A DNA stretch of 35,130 nucleotides. Source: Anthropogastromicrobium sp050944455 (GTDB lineage Bacteria; Bacillota; Clostridia; Lachnospirales; Lachnospiraceae). Position 1 is the stretch's first letter; the number at the start of each line of letters is the position of its first letter. The DNA lies in assembly GCA_050944455.1 (NCBI GenBank), contig JBMNRC010000028.1:1-35130 (forward strand). The letters are read 5' to 3'. The notes beneath the pieces were generated by a model that saw only the letters and a list, made by a program, of their open reading frames with translations, was not told where the DNA came from and did no database searches. The translations under genes were made by a program, and so were the position numbers. This document shows, piece after piece, positions 16,719-27,027 of this stretch.

Positions 16719-18833
16719 ATGGACAATGACCGAAAGCATTATCAGTATTTTCAGAACAGGGAATGCGAGTATTTTCCGTGCCATCCGGGCGCGGATCCCG
16801 GCAATTTCAACTGCCTGTTCTGCTACTGCCCGCTGTATGTGCTGGGGGATTCCTGCGGCGGGAATTTTTCGCGCACCGAAAAGGGGCTGAAAGACTGCAC
16901 GCCCTGCCTGGTTCCGCATCTGGCGGAAAATTATGAAAGGATTGTGCGGCGGTACGGGGATATCGTCAAACAGATGAAGCAGACGGCAGGAGCGGAGAAG
17001 GAAGCGGCCGGGCCGGCGGCGTCCTCCGCGGCGGCATCCTCCGCGGCGTCTTCCCCGGCCGCCGGCACAAAAAGACAGTCTGCGCAGGGAACGGAAAATC
17101 CGTACATTCTGTGGAAAGAACTGAAAGATTACTCCCGGGACGGAATCCTGCCGATGCACATGCCAGGCCACAAGCGCCGGATCGAACCCGCGCCCGGCCT
17201 TTCCGCGGATATCGACCTGACGGAAGTGGAAGGCGTTGATGACCTTCATCATGCGGACGGAATCCTGCGGCAGGCGATGGACAGAACGGCGTCATTTTTC
17301 GGCGCGGACCGCACCTGGTATCTGGTAGGCGGCAGCACGGTGGGAAATCTCGCGATGATCTCAGCGGCGGTTCCGTACTGCTCCGAAGTGATCTGCGCGA
17401 GAAACTGCCACCGGTCCGTCCTGCATGCCTGCGCTCTGCGGAACCTGACGGTTCACTGGATCTATCCGGATACGGATCCGGAGTCCGGGATCTGCCTGAG
17501 CGTCAGGCCGGGGCAGGTGCGGCGGACGCTGGCGAAATACCCGCAAAGCAGGGCCGTGATCCTGACCAGCCCGACCTATGAGGGAATCGTCTCGGATATC
17601 CGGTCGATTGCCGATATCTGCCACAGCCATATCCCGGGAAAGGAAGATCAGTGCCGCATGGCTTCCGCGTCCGGTGGGAATCCGGGTCAGCGGCAGGAGA
17701 CAAGGCCGGCGGAGAGCGATCCGGCCGGCGGAACCGGGATTCCGCTTCTGGTCGACGAAGCGCACGGAGCGCATTTCGGCCTGTTTCCGGAAGCCGGATT
17801 TCCCGACAGCGCAATTCACCTGGGAGCGGACGTCTGCGTCCAGAGCGCTCACAAGACGCTTCCGAGCCTGACACAGACGGCTCTTCTGCACTGGAAGAGC
17901 GCGCTGGTCCGGCCGGAGCGCATCGATGAGCAGCTCGATATCTACGAGACCAGTTCGCCGTCGTATCCGCTGATGGTTTCGCTCGACGGCTGCACGGGAC
18001 TGCTGGCGGCCGAAGGAAGAAAATGGTTTGCGCGGTGGAAGGCAAATCTGGATGAACTGTATGGACGGCTTGAAAACTGCGTGGTTCTGAAAACCGCTGA
18101 GTTTGCCGGGGAGAGCGGCGTTTTTGCCCGGGACCGGTCCAAAGTGCTGATCAGCGGGAAAAAAGCGGGAATTTCCGGGGAAAAACTGGCGCAAAGGCTG
18201 AGGGAACGTTTTCGGATTGAGACGGAGATGAGCGCCGGCTGGAATGTGCTGGCCATGACGTCCTGCGCGGACCGGCGCGAAGACCTGATGAGATTCGCGG
18301 ACGCGGTATGCCTGATGGACAGGGAGCTGACAAGGGCCGGCGATGCGGAGGCCGGAGTAAGCAATGAAACCCTGGCAGGCGGCGGAAATGACGCGGCCTG
18401 TGATAGGCACAGGAAACCGGAAGGCGCCTGCTGCAAAGCACAAAAAGTAAAATCGGGGGATGAATCACTGACAGGCGGAAAAACAAAAGGATATGCGGAA
18501 GCGCCGGGACATGAGCAGACACCGGTGAAGGAAAAGGAAACCCCGAATCCGGCGGCGCCTCTTCCGGGGCCGGAGACGTCCGCCGGGATGCTTCAGGCTA
18601 TGGAAGCGCCGGCGGAATATGTCAGTTTCGCAGACGCGGCAGGAAGAGTCTCCGGCGAATCAGTCTTTGTCTATCCCCCGGGAATTCCGCTGATCGTTCC
18701 GGGTGAACAGATTTCGGAGGAGACCGCAGAAACCCTCTGCCGGATGGAACGCGAGGGTGTGAATCTGCGCTTTTCGGGGAGAGATCCGGGACGGCCATCC
18801 GGGGAAATCAGGGTTCTCTGTAAAACGCCGTAA
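16719..18833 (+). CDS. Cys-rich small domain fused to Orn/Lys/Arg decarboxylase-type PLP enzyme
   Basis: Residues 1 to about 75 form a cysteine-rich small domain (PF04071 type) with C16, C21, C32, C35, C37, C46, C60 and C63 plus H22 and H67, probably metal-binding. An Ala/Ser linker (about 93-117) leads to a fold-type I PLP enzyme of the Orn/Lys/Arg decarboxylase group: H-M-P-G-H-K-R near 147-153, D-E-A-H-G-A-H at 346-352 and the PLP lysine K379 in S-A-H-K-T-L-P. It looks like the short bacterial form without the N-terminal wing domain. A second low-complexity stretch (about 545-640) precedes the C-terminal domain (Y-P-P-G-I-P-L-I-V-P-G-E). A 34-residue loop at about 307-340 is also extra. 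The substrate (arginine, lysine or ornithine) cannot be told. Its 3' end overlaps convergent aroC by 26 bases. Confidence 0.85.
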   Translation: MDNDRKHYQYFQNRECEYFPCHPGADPGNFNCLFCYCPLYVLGDSCGGNFSRTEKGLKDCTPCLVPHLAENYERIVRRYGDIVKQMKQTAGAEKEAAGPAASSAAASSAASSPAAGTKRQSAQGTENPYILWKELKDYSRDGILPMHMPGHKRRIEPAPGLSADIDLTEVEGVDDLHHADGILRQAMDRTASFFGADRTWYLVGGSTVGNLAMISAAVPYCSEVICARNCHRSVLHACALRNLTVHWIYPDTDPESGICLSVRPGQVRRTLAKYPQSRAVILTSPTYEGIVSDIRSIADICHSHIPGKEDQCRMASASGGNPGQRQETRPAESDPAGGTGIPLLVDEAHGAHFGLFPEAGFPDSAIHLGADVCVQSAHKTLPSLTQTALLHWKSALVRPERIDEQLDIYETSSPSYPLMVSLDGCTGLLAAEGRKWFARWKANLDELYGRLENCVVLKTAEFAGESGVFARDRSKVLISGKKAGISGEKLAQRLRERFRIETEMSAGWNVLAMTSCADRREDLMRFADAVCLMDRELTRAGDAEAGVSNETLAGGGNDAACDRHRKPEGACCKAQKVKSGDESLTGGKTKGYAEAPGHEQTPVKEKETPNPAAPLPGPETSAGMLQAMEAPAEYVSFADAAGRVSGESVFVYPPGIPLIVPGEQISEETAETLCRMEREGVNLRFSGRDPGRPSGEIRVLCKTP

Positions 18834-19905
18834 AGCGGTCCATGCGGGCGGACATGTTCAGGAACAGGCTGTCCACCAGGGTGATCGCGGTCATGGATTC
18901 CACCACAACCACGGCTCTCGGGACGATTACGGGGTCGTGCCGGCCCTTCAGCACGAGCTCTGTCGGCTCGCCATCCCGGGTGACCGTAGCCTGAGGCTGG
19001 AAAATCGAAGGCGTAGGCTTGACGGCTGCGCGGATGATGATCGGCGCTGAGTCGCTGATCCCGCCGAGGATGCCTCCCGCATGGTTGGATGAGGGAACGG
19101 TCTTCCCGTCCCGGACCGCAAAGCCGTCGTTGTCTTCAGAACCGCTGGAGGAGGCGGCCGCGAAGCCGTCCCCGATTTCGACGCCTTTCACCGCGCCGAT
19201 GGAGAACAGGGCTTTGCCGAGCCGGGCGTCGAGTTTTTCGAATACCGGGTCCCCGATGCCGGCGGGAAGGCCATTGACGACGCACTCGATGATGCCTCCC
19301 GCGGAATCTCTCTCAGCCATCTTTGATTCCAGATAAGCGGAGGCTTTTGACGCCGCGTCGGCGTCGGGCATGCACAGTGGATTCCTGAGCGCCTCCGAAA
19401 GGTCAGTCACGGGAGATTCGACCGGCCCGATTGACCGGGTATAAGCGGTGACCGTAACGCCGATTGACTTCAGGATTTCCAGGGCCACGGCACCGGCGGC
19501 GACTCTGGCCGCGGTTTCCCGCCCGGACGAGCGTCCGCCGCCCCGGTAGTCGCGGAAACCGTATTTCCGGTCATAGGTAAAATCAGCATGGCCGGGCCGG
19601 TAGGTATCCTTCACATTGGCATAATCCCGGGAATGCTGGTCCTCGTTCCAGATGGCCAGCGAGAGGGAGGTGCCTGTCGTTTTTCCCTCAAAAACGCCCG
19701 ACAGGATGTGCACCTTGTCTGATTCCCTGCGCTGCGTGGAGTAGCGGCTCTGCCCGGGCCTGCGGCGGTCAAGCTGCCTCTGGATGATTTCTTCGCTGAG
19801 GGAAAGCCCGGCCGGCACGCCGTCAACGACGGCTCCGATGCCTTCGCCGTGCGATTCTCCCCAGGTGGTTACCCGGAAAACGGTTCCGAATGAGGATCCT
19901 GCCAT
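18808..19905 (-). CDS. aroC: Chorismate synthase
   Basis: This enzyme converts 5-enolpyruvylshikimate 3-phosphate to chorismate, the last step of the shikimate pathway, using reduced FMN. Its 365 residues are typical. Family signatures are clear: T-T-W-G-E-S-H-G-E (H19), R-R-P-G-Q-S-R-Y near 48-55, R-P-G-H-A-D and G-G-G-R-S-S-G-R-E-T-A-A-R. The ATG (19905-19903) has AAAGGAG upstream, lying inside the end of the ArsR-type gene, so the pair is probably one transcript. No other shikimate gene is in the window. Confidence 0.97.
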   Translation of the reverse strand: MAGSSFGTVFRVTTWGESHGEGIGAVVDGVPAGLSLSEEIIQRQLDRRRPGQSRYSTQRRESDKVHILSGVFEGKTTGTSLSLAIWNEDQHSRDYANVKDTYRPGHADFTYDRKYGFRDYRGGGRSSGRETAARVAAGAVALEILKSIGVTVTAYTRSIGPVESPVTDLSEALRNPLCMPDADAASKASAYLESKMAERDSAGGIIECVVNGLPAGIGDPVFEKLDARLGKALFSIGAVKGVEIGDGFAAASSSGSEDNDGFAVRDGKTVPSSNHAGGILGGISDSAPIIIRAAVKPTPSIFQPQATVTRDGEPTELVLKGRHDPVIVPRAVVVVESMTAITLVDSLFLNMSARMDRFTAFYREP

Positions 19906-19907
19906 AA

Positions 19908-20309
19908 TTACTCCTTTCGTCTGATCACGTTTTCACAGCGGGGCGGAAGACTGGCCGCCGAGTCAATTTTCAGCACAACGTCGAGAAAATGGCTCAGCAG
20001 AAGGGCCTCCGGGGCTGTTGAGCGGCTGTAGTAAACTTCCTTTCCCCTCCGGCGGCCGGTAATCAGGCCCGCGTCGCGGAGGGTGCGAAGATGGTGGGAG
20101 ACCGCCGGCGAACTCATGCCGACCGCGGCGCCGATGTCGCTCACACAGGTTTCCCCATGGCAGATGAGCCAGAAAATCTGCAGCCTTGTGCCGTCGCCCA
20201 GCTGTCGGAAAGATTCGGCGATGCGGTCGCAGGTCTCGCGGGAAGGAAGGTCCGCCGCGGACTTTGTGCTTTCGGCGGAAGGCCTGGGAGAATGTATATC
20301 ATGGTTCAT
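19908..20309 (-). CDS. ArsR-family winged-helix transcriptional regulator
   Basis: This 133-residue regulator has the ArsR winged-helix core at about residues 28-100: L-G-D-G-T-R-L-Q-I-F, then the recognition helix S-S-P-A-V-S-H-H-L-R-T-L, then the wing G-R-R-R-G-K-E-V-Y-Y-S. Cysteines at 27, 50 and 55 could bind metal, but the classic C-x-C metal site of arsenic sensors is not present, so the signal is unknown. The ATG at 20309 follows GAAAGGG. Only two bases separate its stop from the start codon of aroC. A fusion-type operon of an ArsR regulator with chorismate synthase is unusual; the regulator may control itself and aroC or act elsewhere. Confidence 0.9.
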   Translation of the reverse strand: MNHDIHSPRPSAESTKSAADLPSRETCDRIAESFRQLGDGTRLQIFWLICHGETCVSDIGAAVGMSSPAVSHHLRTLRDAGLITGRRRGKEVYYSRSTAPEALLLSHFLDVVLKIDSAASLPPRCENVIRRKE

Positions 20310-20565
20310 AACGAAAACCCTTTCGTCCTGAGCAGAACACAGCTGCTGCCTTCAGTGATGGGAAGCCGGTCCGGAAGCCGGCCCGGCGGGGGTTGGCTTT
20401 AAGACCAGCGCGTCCGGGATTCTGCCGGTGCGCCTCATGAGGGAAAAGTGGATAATTTTCATCAATTCGGCGCAGAACTTCCGAACCTGAAACTGTATGC
20501 TGTTATTCTAGTAAAAATCGAAGGAAATTACAACGGCAGGCTGTAGCGGACGCGCTAAAAAAGGC

Positions 20566-20593
20566 TTTACATGGTTTAAATATATGGTATAAT
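20566..20593 (+). promoter_or_regulatory. Promoter for ppdK
   Basis: TTTACA (20566-20571) and a perfect TATAAT (20588-20593) are 16 bp apart in a locally A/T-rich stretch. The transcript would start near 20600, giving a leader of about 85 nt. The remaining part of the 375-bp gap (20310-20565) must also hold the leftward promoter of the ArsR-type gene, but I cannot place it with confidence. Confidence 0.75.
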
Positions 20594-20684
20594 AGACCGG
20601 AACCGGAGATAAAGGGATAGTGCGCCCTGAACTGTCTGCGGTCACAGCGGGAATTCGCCCGTAATTCATATTTTGGAGGTACCT

Positions 20685-23333
<2,649 letters not shown>

Positions 23334-23375
23334 TCAGACTGTCCAGGTGATTTCTCCGGAAGTTCCCTTCAGAGA

Positions 23376-23407
23376 GGGCGTTCCGCTTCGGCGGAACGCC
23401 CTTTTTT
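23376..23407 (+). terminator. Rho-independent terminator after ppdK
   Basis: A perfect 11-bp stem (23376-23386 with 23391-23401) closed by a TTCG tetraloop is followed by six T. Confidence 0.95.
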
Positions 23408-23474
23408 AATCATCGCGGAGGCGCGGGCGTACGAATCTGCCGCTGATGATGACATTCGTGATGCCCGCAGGAGG

Positions 23475-23522
23475 AGAGAACAGCGGCAGGCAGATAAGAG
23501 TAGAGAACAGCGGCAGGCAGAT
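23475..23522. repeat. Two tandem copies of a 27-bp unit upstream of argC
   Basis: AGAGAACAGCGGCAGGCAG plus AT occurs exactly at 23475-23495 and 23502-23522, a 27-bp period. It sits between the ppdK terminator and the argC promoter. Nothing else was recognised between 23408 and 23600. Confidence 0.8.
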
Positions 23523-23604
23523 CTGCCGGCTGCTCGGGCAAGAGAAATCCGGTTTCCGTCAGAAACGGAAATTCGGGCGTCCGGGGACGGATTATGCAAA
23601 TCAG

Positions 23605-23630
23605 AATGAATAATGCAAACAAAATATTCA
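23605..23630. promoter_or_regulatory. ArgR-operator-like sequence upstream of the arg promoter
   Basis: TGAATA (23607-23612) and TATTCA (23625-23630) are inverted half sites of the ARG-box type, 12 bases apart, in an A/T-rich stretch. The first is part of AATGAATAATGCAAAC, which resembles the Bacillus ARG box. The spacing is not canonical, so this is a candidate only. Confidence 0.4.
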
Positions 23631-23689
23631 CAAAACAGAGCTCATTTTCTGGCGGGTATTTATCACTGTGACAAAGATTTCCGACATAC

Positions 23690-23740
23690 TTGCATTCCCT
23701 GGGGAGGCGGCGTATAATTTTCCTATATTTCATGAATAAA
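23690..23740 (+). promoter_or_regulatory. arg operon promoter with ARG-box half site
   Basis: TTGCAT (23690-23695) and a perfect TATAAT (23713-23718) are 17 bp apart. CATGAATAAA (23731-23740), the first half of the Bacillus-type ARG box, lies just after the predicted start of transcription, where a bound arginine repressor would block initiation. The second half site is degraded. Confidence 0.6.
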
Positions 23741-23861
23741 GGCAGAAGCGAATACTCTGGCAGCGGTATGCAGAGCGGGAAGACAGCGGTCAGGATTTCA
23801 AATGCCGGGAAAACCTGAATTCAGATTTCAGGCTGACGGAGAACAGGAGCGGAAACTGGAT

Positions 23862-24806
23862 ATGAGTGCTGGCAAACCGAAAATATACATTGACGGGCAG
23901 TCCGGGACCACTGGGCTGCAGATCAGGGAGAGACTTTCAGGCCGGGACGACCTGGAACTTCTGACGATTCCGGAGGAGAAGCGCCGGGACGCGGCCGAAC
24001 GCGCGAAATACATGAACGACGCGGATCTCGTCTTTTTCTGCCTGCCCGACGCGGCGGCTGCTGAGGCCGCCGGGATGATTGAAAATCCCGGAACGAAAGT
24101 GATTGACGCTTCCACGGCTCACCGGACGGCGCCGGGATGGGATTACGGGATCCCGGAACTCGCGCCTTCCTTCCGGGAAGCAGTCAGAAGTTCGATGCGG
24201 GTCGCGAATCCGGGATGCCACGCGACCGGCTTCATCACATCCGTCTATCCCCTGGTTCAGACCGGCGTGATCCCGAAGGACCTTCCGCTCACCGCGTTCT
24301 CGCTGACCGGCTACTCCGGCGGGGGAAAGAAGATGATCGCGGAGTATGAGGCGGCGGATAAGCCCGCGGGCTATTCGGCTCCGCGCATCTACGGCCTCAG
24401 CCTGCGCCACAAGCATCTGCCCGAGATGACGAAGATCTGCGGATTGCGGGTTCCTCCCGTATTTCTCCCTGTTGTGGATGATTATTACAAGGGCATGGCG
24501 GTCACGGTCATGATGCAGAACAGTCTGCTTTCGGGTGTGAAAAGCGCCGAGGACGTCTGGCGCAGGCTGGCGGACTGGTACGCCGGTGAAAAAGTGATCA
24601 CCGTACATCCGTTCGGATGGGACGGAATGATCTCCGCGAACGCGATGGCAGGGAAGGATTCCCTGCAGATCATCGTCAACGGCACGGAAGAGCAGACCGT
24701 CGTGACCGCCCTGTTCGACAATCTCGGAAAAGGCGCCAGCGGAGCCGCGGTCCAGAACATGAACCTCATGCTGGGCTTTGAGGAGACAAAGGGGCTTGCC
24801 CTGTAA
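23862..24806 (+). CDS. argC: N-acetyl-gamma-glutamyl-phosphate reductase
   Basis: This enzyme reduces N-acetylglutamyl 5-phosphate to N-acetylglutamate 5-semialdehyde with NADPH. From the ATG at 23862 the protein has 314 residues, the length of the shorter (type 2) ArgC group. It starts with the nucleotide-binding K-I-Y-I-D-G-Q-S-G-T-T-G-L-Q-I. The catalytic cysteine is in A-N-P-G-C-H-A-T-G; G-Y-S-G-G-G-K-K follows. An in-frame ATG at 23802 would add 20 residues unlike the family. I prefer 23862, which has AGGAG at 23845-23849, although the spacing of 12 is a little long. It is the first gene of argCJBDF. Confidence 0.94.
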   Translation: MSAGKPKIYIDGQSGTTGLQIRERLSGRDDLELLTIPEEKRRDAAERAKYMNDADLVFFCLPDAAAAEAAGMIENPGTKVIDASTAHRTAPGWDYGIPELAPSFREAVRSSMRVANPGCHATGFITSVYPLVQTGVIPKDLPLTAFSLTGYSGGGKKMIAEYEAADKPAGYSAPRIYGLSLRHKHLPEMTKICGLRVPPVFLPVVDDYYKGMAVTVMMQNSLLSGVKSAEDVWRRLADWYAGEKVITVHPFGWDGMISANAMAGKDSLQIIVNGTEEQTVVTALFDNLGKGASGAAVQNMNLMLGFEETKGLAL

Positions 24807-24934
24807 CGGCCGGATACAGGCCCGCGCCATTTCGTCATCGGGGGCTGCAATACTGCGGGAAGAACGCGCAGCGGCGTCAGCAGGCGGCGCGGCCGGATGC
24901 GATACTGAACAAGAGCAAAGAAGGCGTACGGAAG

Positions 24935-26143
24935 ATGAAAAAAGTGGAAGGCGGCGTGTGCGCCGCAAAAGGATTTACCGCCGGAGGAATCCGCTGCGGA
25001 ATCCGCGCCGGTCAGACAAAAAAAGATCTGGCGCTGATCTTTTCAGAGGTTCCCTGCCAGGCGGCGGGAGTTTTCACCAAAAACAAAGTCAAGGCGGATC
25101 CGGTTCTCCTTGACCGGGAAAACCTGAAAAACGGGGTCGCGCAGGCAGTCATCGCGAATTCGGGGATTGCCAACGCGTGCGCGCCGCACGGGCGCGAGGC
25201 CGCTGCGCGGATGAGCCGGATCGCGGCAGATTACCTCGGCATACCCGCGGAGAACGTGCTGGTGAGCTCGACAGGCATCATCGGACAGGATCTGGACACG
25301 GACGTCATCGCGGAGCATATCGGTGAACTCAGACTGAAACCGGACGGCGCCCTGGAGGCGGAGCAGGCGATCATGACGACGGACACCCGCCCGAAGATGA
25401 CGGCGTACGAGTTTACCGCCGGCGGGAAGACCTGCCGGATCGGAGGCATCTGCAAGGGAGCCGGGATGATTCACCCGAATATGGGAACTATGCTCTGCTT
25501 TCTGACCAGCGACTGCGCTGTCTCCGCGGAGATGATCGCGAAAGCGCTGCGTGAGAGCGTGCGGGTAACCTTCAACCGCGTTTCCGTCGATGGGGACACT
25601 TCCACCAATGACTCCTGCATCGTCCTTGCCAACGGGCTTGCGGGGAATGAGTACATCGCGGAGGAAAACGACGATTACCGGCAGTTTGCCGCCGCGCTCC
25701 GCCAGGCCATGCAGGATCTCGCCATCATGATTGCCGCGGACGGGGAAGGTGCGAGCCGGCTGATGACGGTTCACGTGCGCGGCGCGAAGGATGAGACTGC
25801 GGCGGAGACGCTTGCGGCTTCGGTCTGCCAGTCGACCCTCACCAAGGCCGCCATGTTCGGGGCGGACGCCAACTGGGGCCGCGTGCTCTGCGCGATGGGA
25901 TATTCCGGGGCGGATTTCGATCCCCGGACCGTGGCCATCAGCTTTCAGTCCGCGGCCGGGGAAATCGCGGTATGCGAACACGGGCAGGGCCTGGATTTCG
26001 ACGAAAGCCTCGCAAAAAAGATTCTGTCCCAGGATGAGATTTCCATTGAGATCAGCCTCCCGGACGGGGACGGGGACGTCTCCTGCTGGGGCTGCGACCT
26101 CACGTACGATTATGTGAAAATCAACGGAGAGTACAGATCATGA
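24935..26143 (+). CDS. argJ: Bifunctional ornithine acetyltransferase / N-acetylglutamate synthase
   Basis: ArgJ moves the acetyl group from N-acetylornithine to glutamate, releasing ornithine and making the pathway cyclic; many members also use acetyl-CoA. It is a 402-residue precursor that family members cut into alpha and beta chains before the catalytic threonine, here T185 in H-P-N-M-G-T-M-L-C-F. The usual residue before it is alanine (A-T-M-L); here it is glycine. The oxyanion-hole motif S-S-T-G-I-I-G-Q lies at 111-118. The 128 bases between argC and argJ hold no gene I can recognise. Whether it has the acetyl-CoA activity cannot be read from the sequence. Its stop overlaps the argB start by four bases. 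Confidence 0.95.
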   Translation: MKKVEGGVCAAKGFTAGGIRCGIRAGQTKKDLALIFSEVPCQAAGVFTKNKVKADPVLLDRENLKNGVAQAVIANSGIANACAPHGREAAARMSRIAADYLGIPAENVLVSSTGIIGQDLDTDVIAEHIGELRLKPDGALEAEQAIMTTDTRPKMTAYEFTAGGKTCRIGGICKGAGMIHPNMGTMLCFLTSDCAVSAEMIAKALRESVRVTFNRVSVDGDTSTNDSCIVLANGLAGNEYIAEENDDYRQFAAALRQAMQDLAIMIAADGEGASRLMTVHVRGAKDETAAETLAASVCQSTLTKAAMFGADANWGRVLCAMGYSGADFDPRTVAISFQSAAGEIAVCEHGQGLDFDESLAKKILSQDEISIEISLPDGDGDVSCWGCDLTYDYVKINGEYRS

Positions 26144-27009
26144 TCAGTATTGACGCCAATACCAGGGCGGAGATCCTCGCGGAGGCGCTGCCCTATATCC
26201 AGGAATACAACGGGGAGATCGTTGTCGTGAAATACGGCGGCAACGCGATGACCAACGATGAACTCAAGCAGGATGTCATCGACGACATCGTTCTCCTGAG
26301 CCTCGTCGGCATCCATGTCGTGCTGGTGCACGGCGGCGGGCCGGACATCTCCGGGATGCTCAAAAAAACCGGGAAAACCTCCACGTTCATCAACGGCCTG
26401 CGCTATACCGACCAGGAGACCATGGATATCGTCCAGATGGTGCTCTGCGGCAAAGTCAACAAAAACCTTGTGTCCATGCTGGAAAAAGCGGGCGGGCGGG
26501 GCGTCGGGCTCGGCGGAATGGACGGCGGGCTGTTCCGGGCGGTGAAGAAAACCGATGAAAAGGGAACGGATTACGGCCTCGTCGGGGACATAAAGGAAGT
26601 GGACCCCAAGATCGTCATCGATACGCTCAACGCCGGATATATCCCGGTGGTTTCCTCGGTCGCCTCGGGCCTGAAGGACGACACCAACTACAATATCAAC
26701 GCCGATACTGCGGCGGCGAAACTCGCGGTGGCGCTCAGGGCAAAGCAGCTGATCCTGCTGACCGACGTGCGCGGCCTGATGACGGATCCGTCGGACGAGA
26801 GCACCCTGATTCAGCATCTGAAGGTTTCCGAGGTGCCGCTGCTGCGCCGCCAGGGAGTTATCAGCGGCGGGATGATCCCGAAAGTCGAGTGCTGTGTGGA
26901 AGCTGTCCGGCAGGGCGTCGAGCGCGCCAACATCCAGGACGGCCGCGTCCCCCACAGCATCCTGATCGAGCTGCTGTCCCGCGAGGGCGTCGGAACAATG
27001 TTCACGTGA
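26140..27009 (+). CDS. argB: Acetylglutamate kinase
   Basis: This enzyme phosphorylates N-acetylglutamate with ATP, the usual feedback-controlled step. Its 289 residues have the amino-acid kinase fold with V-V-K-Y-G-G-N-A-M near residues 28-36, V-L-V-H-G-G-G-P-D-I-S near 63-73, and N-I-N-A-D-T-A-A-A-K-L-A near 187-198. An extended N-terminal helix (residues 1-20) is of the kind found in arginine-inhibited, hexameric forms, so feedback inhibition by arginine is plausible. It overlaps argJ by four bases (ATGA). Confidence 0.97.
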   Translation: MISIDANTRAEILAEALPYIQEYNGEIVVVKYGGNAMTNDELKQDVIDDIVLLSLVGIHVVLVHGGGPDISGMLKKTGKTSTFINGLRYTDQETMDIVQMVLCGKVNKNLVSMLEKAGGRGVGLGGMDGGLFRAVKKTDEKGTDYGLVGDIKEVDPKIVIDTLNAGYIPVVSSVASGLKDDTNYNINADTAAAKLAVALRAKQLILLTDVRGLMTDPSDESTLIQHLKVSEVPLLRRQGVISGGMIPKVECCVEAVRQGVERANIQDGRVPHSILIELLSREGVGTMFT

Positions 27010-27027
27010 CGGAGGAGGGATGGAGTG

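Noticed and set aside
23369..23733. Minus-strand frames of 76 and 107 codons upstream of argC
   Set aside because: They cover the ppdK terminator, a tandem repeat and the arg promoter; the internal duplication gives a repeated peptide with no likeness to known proteins.
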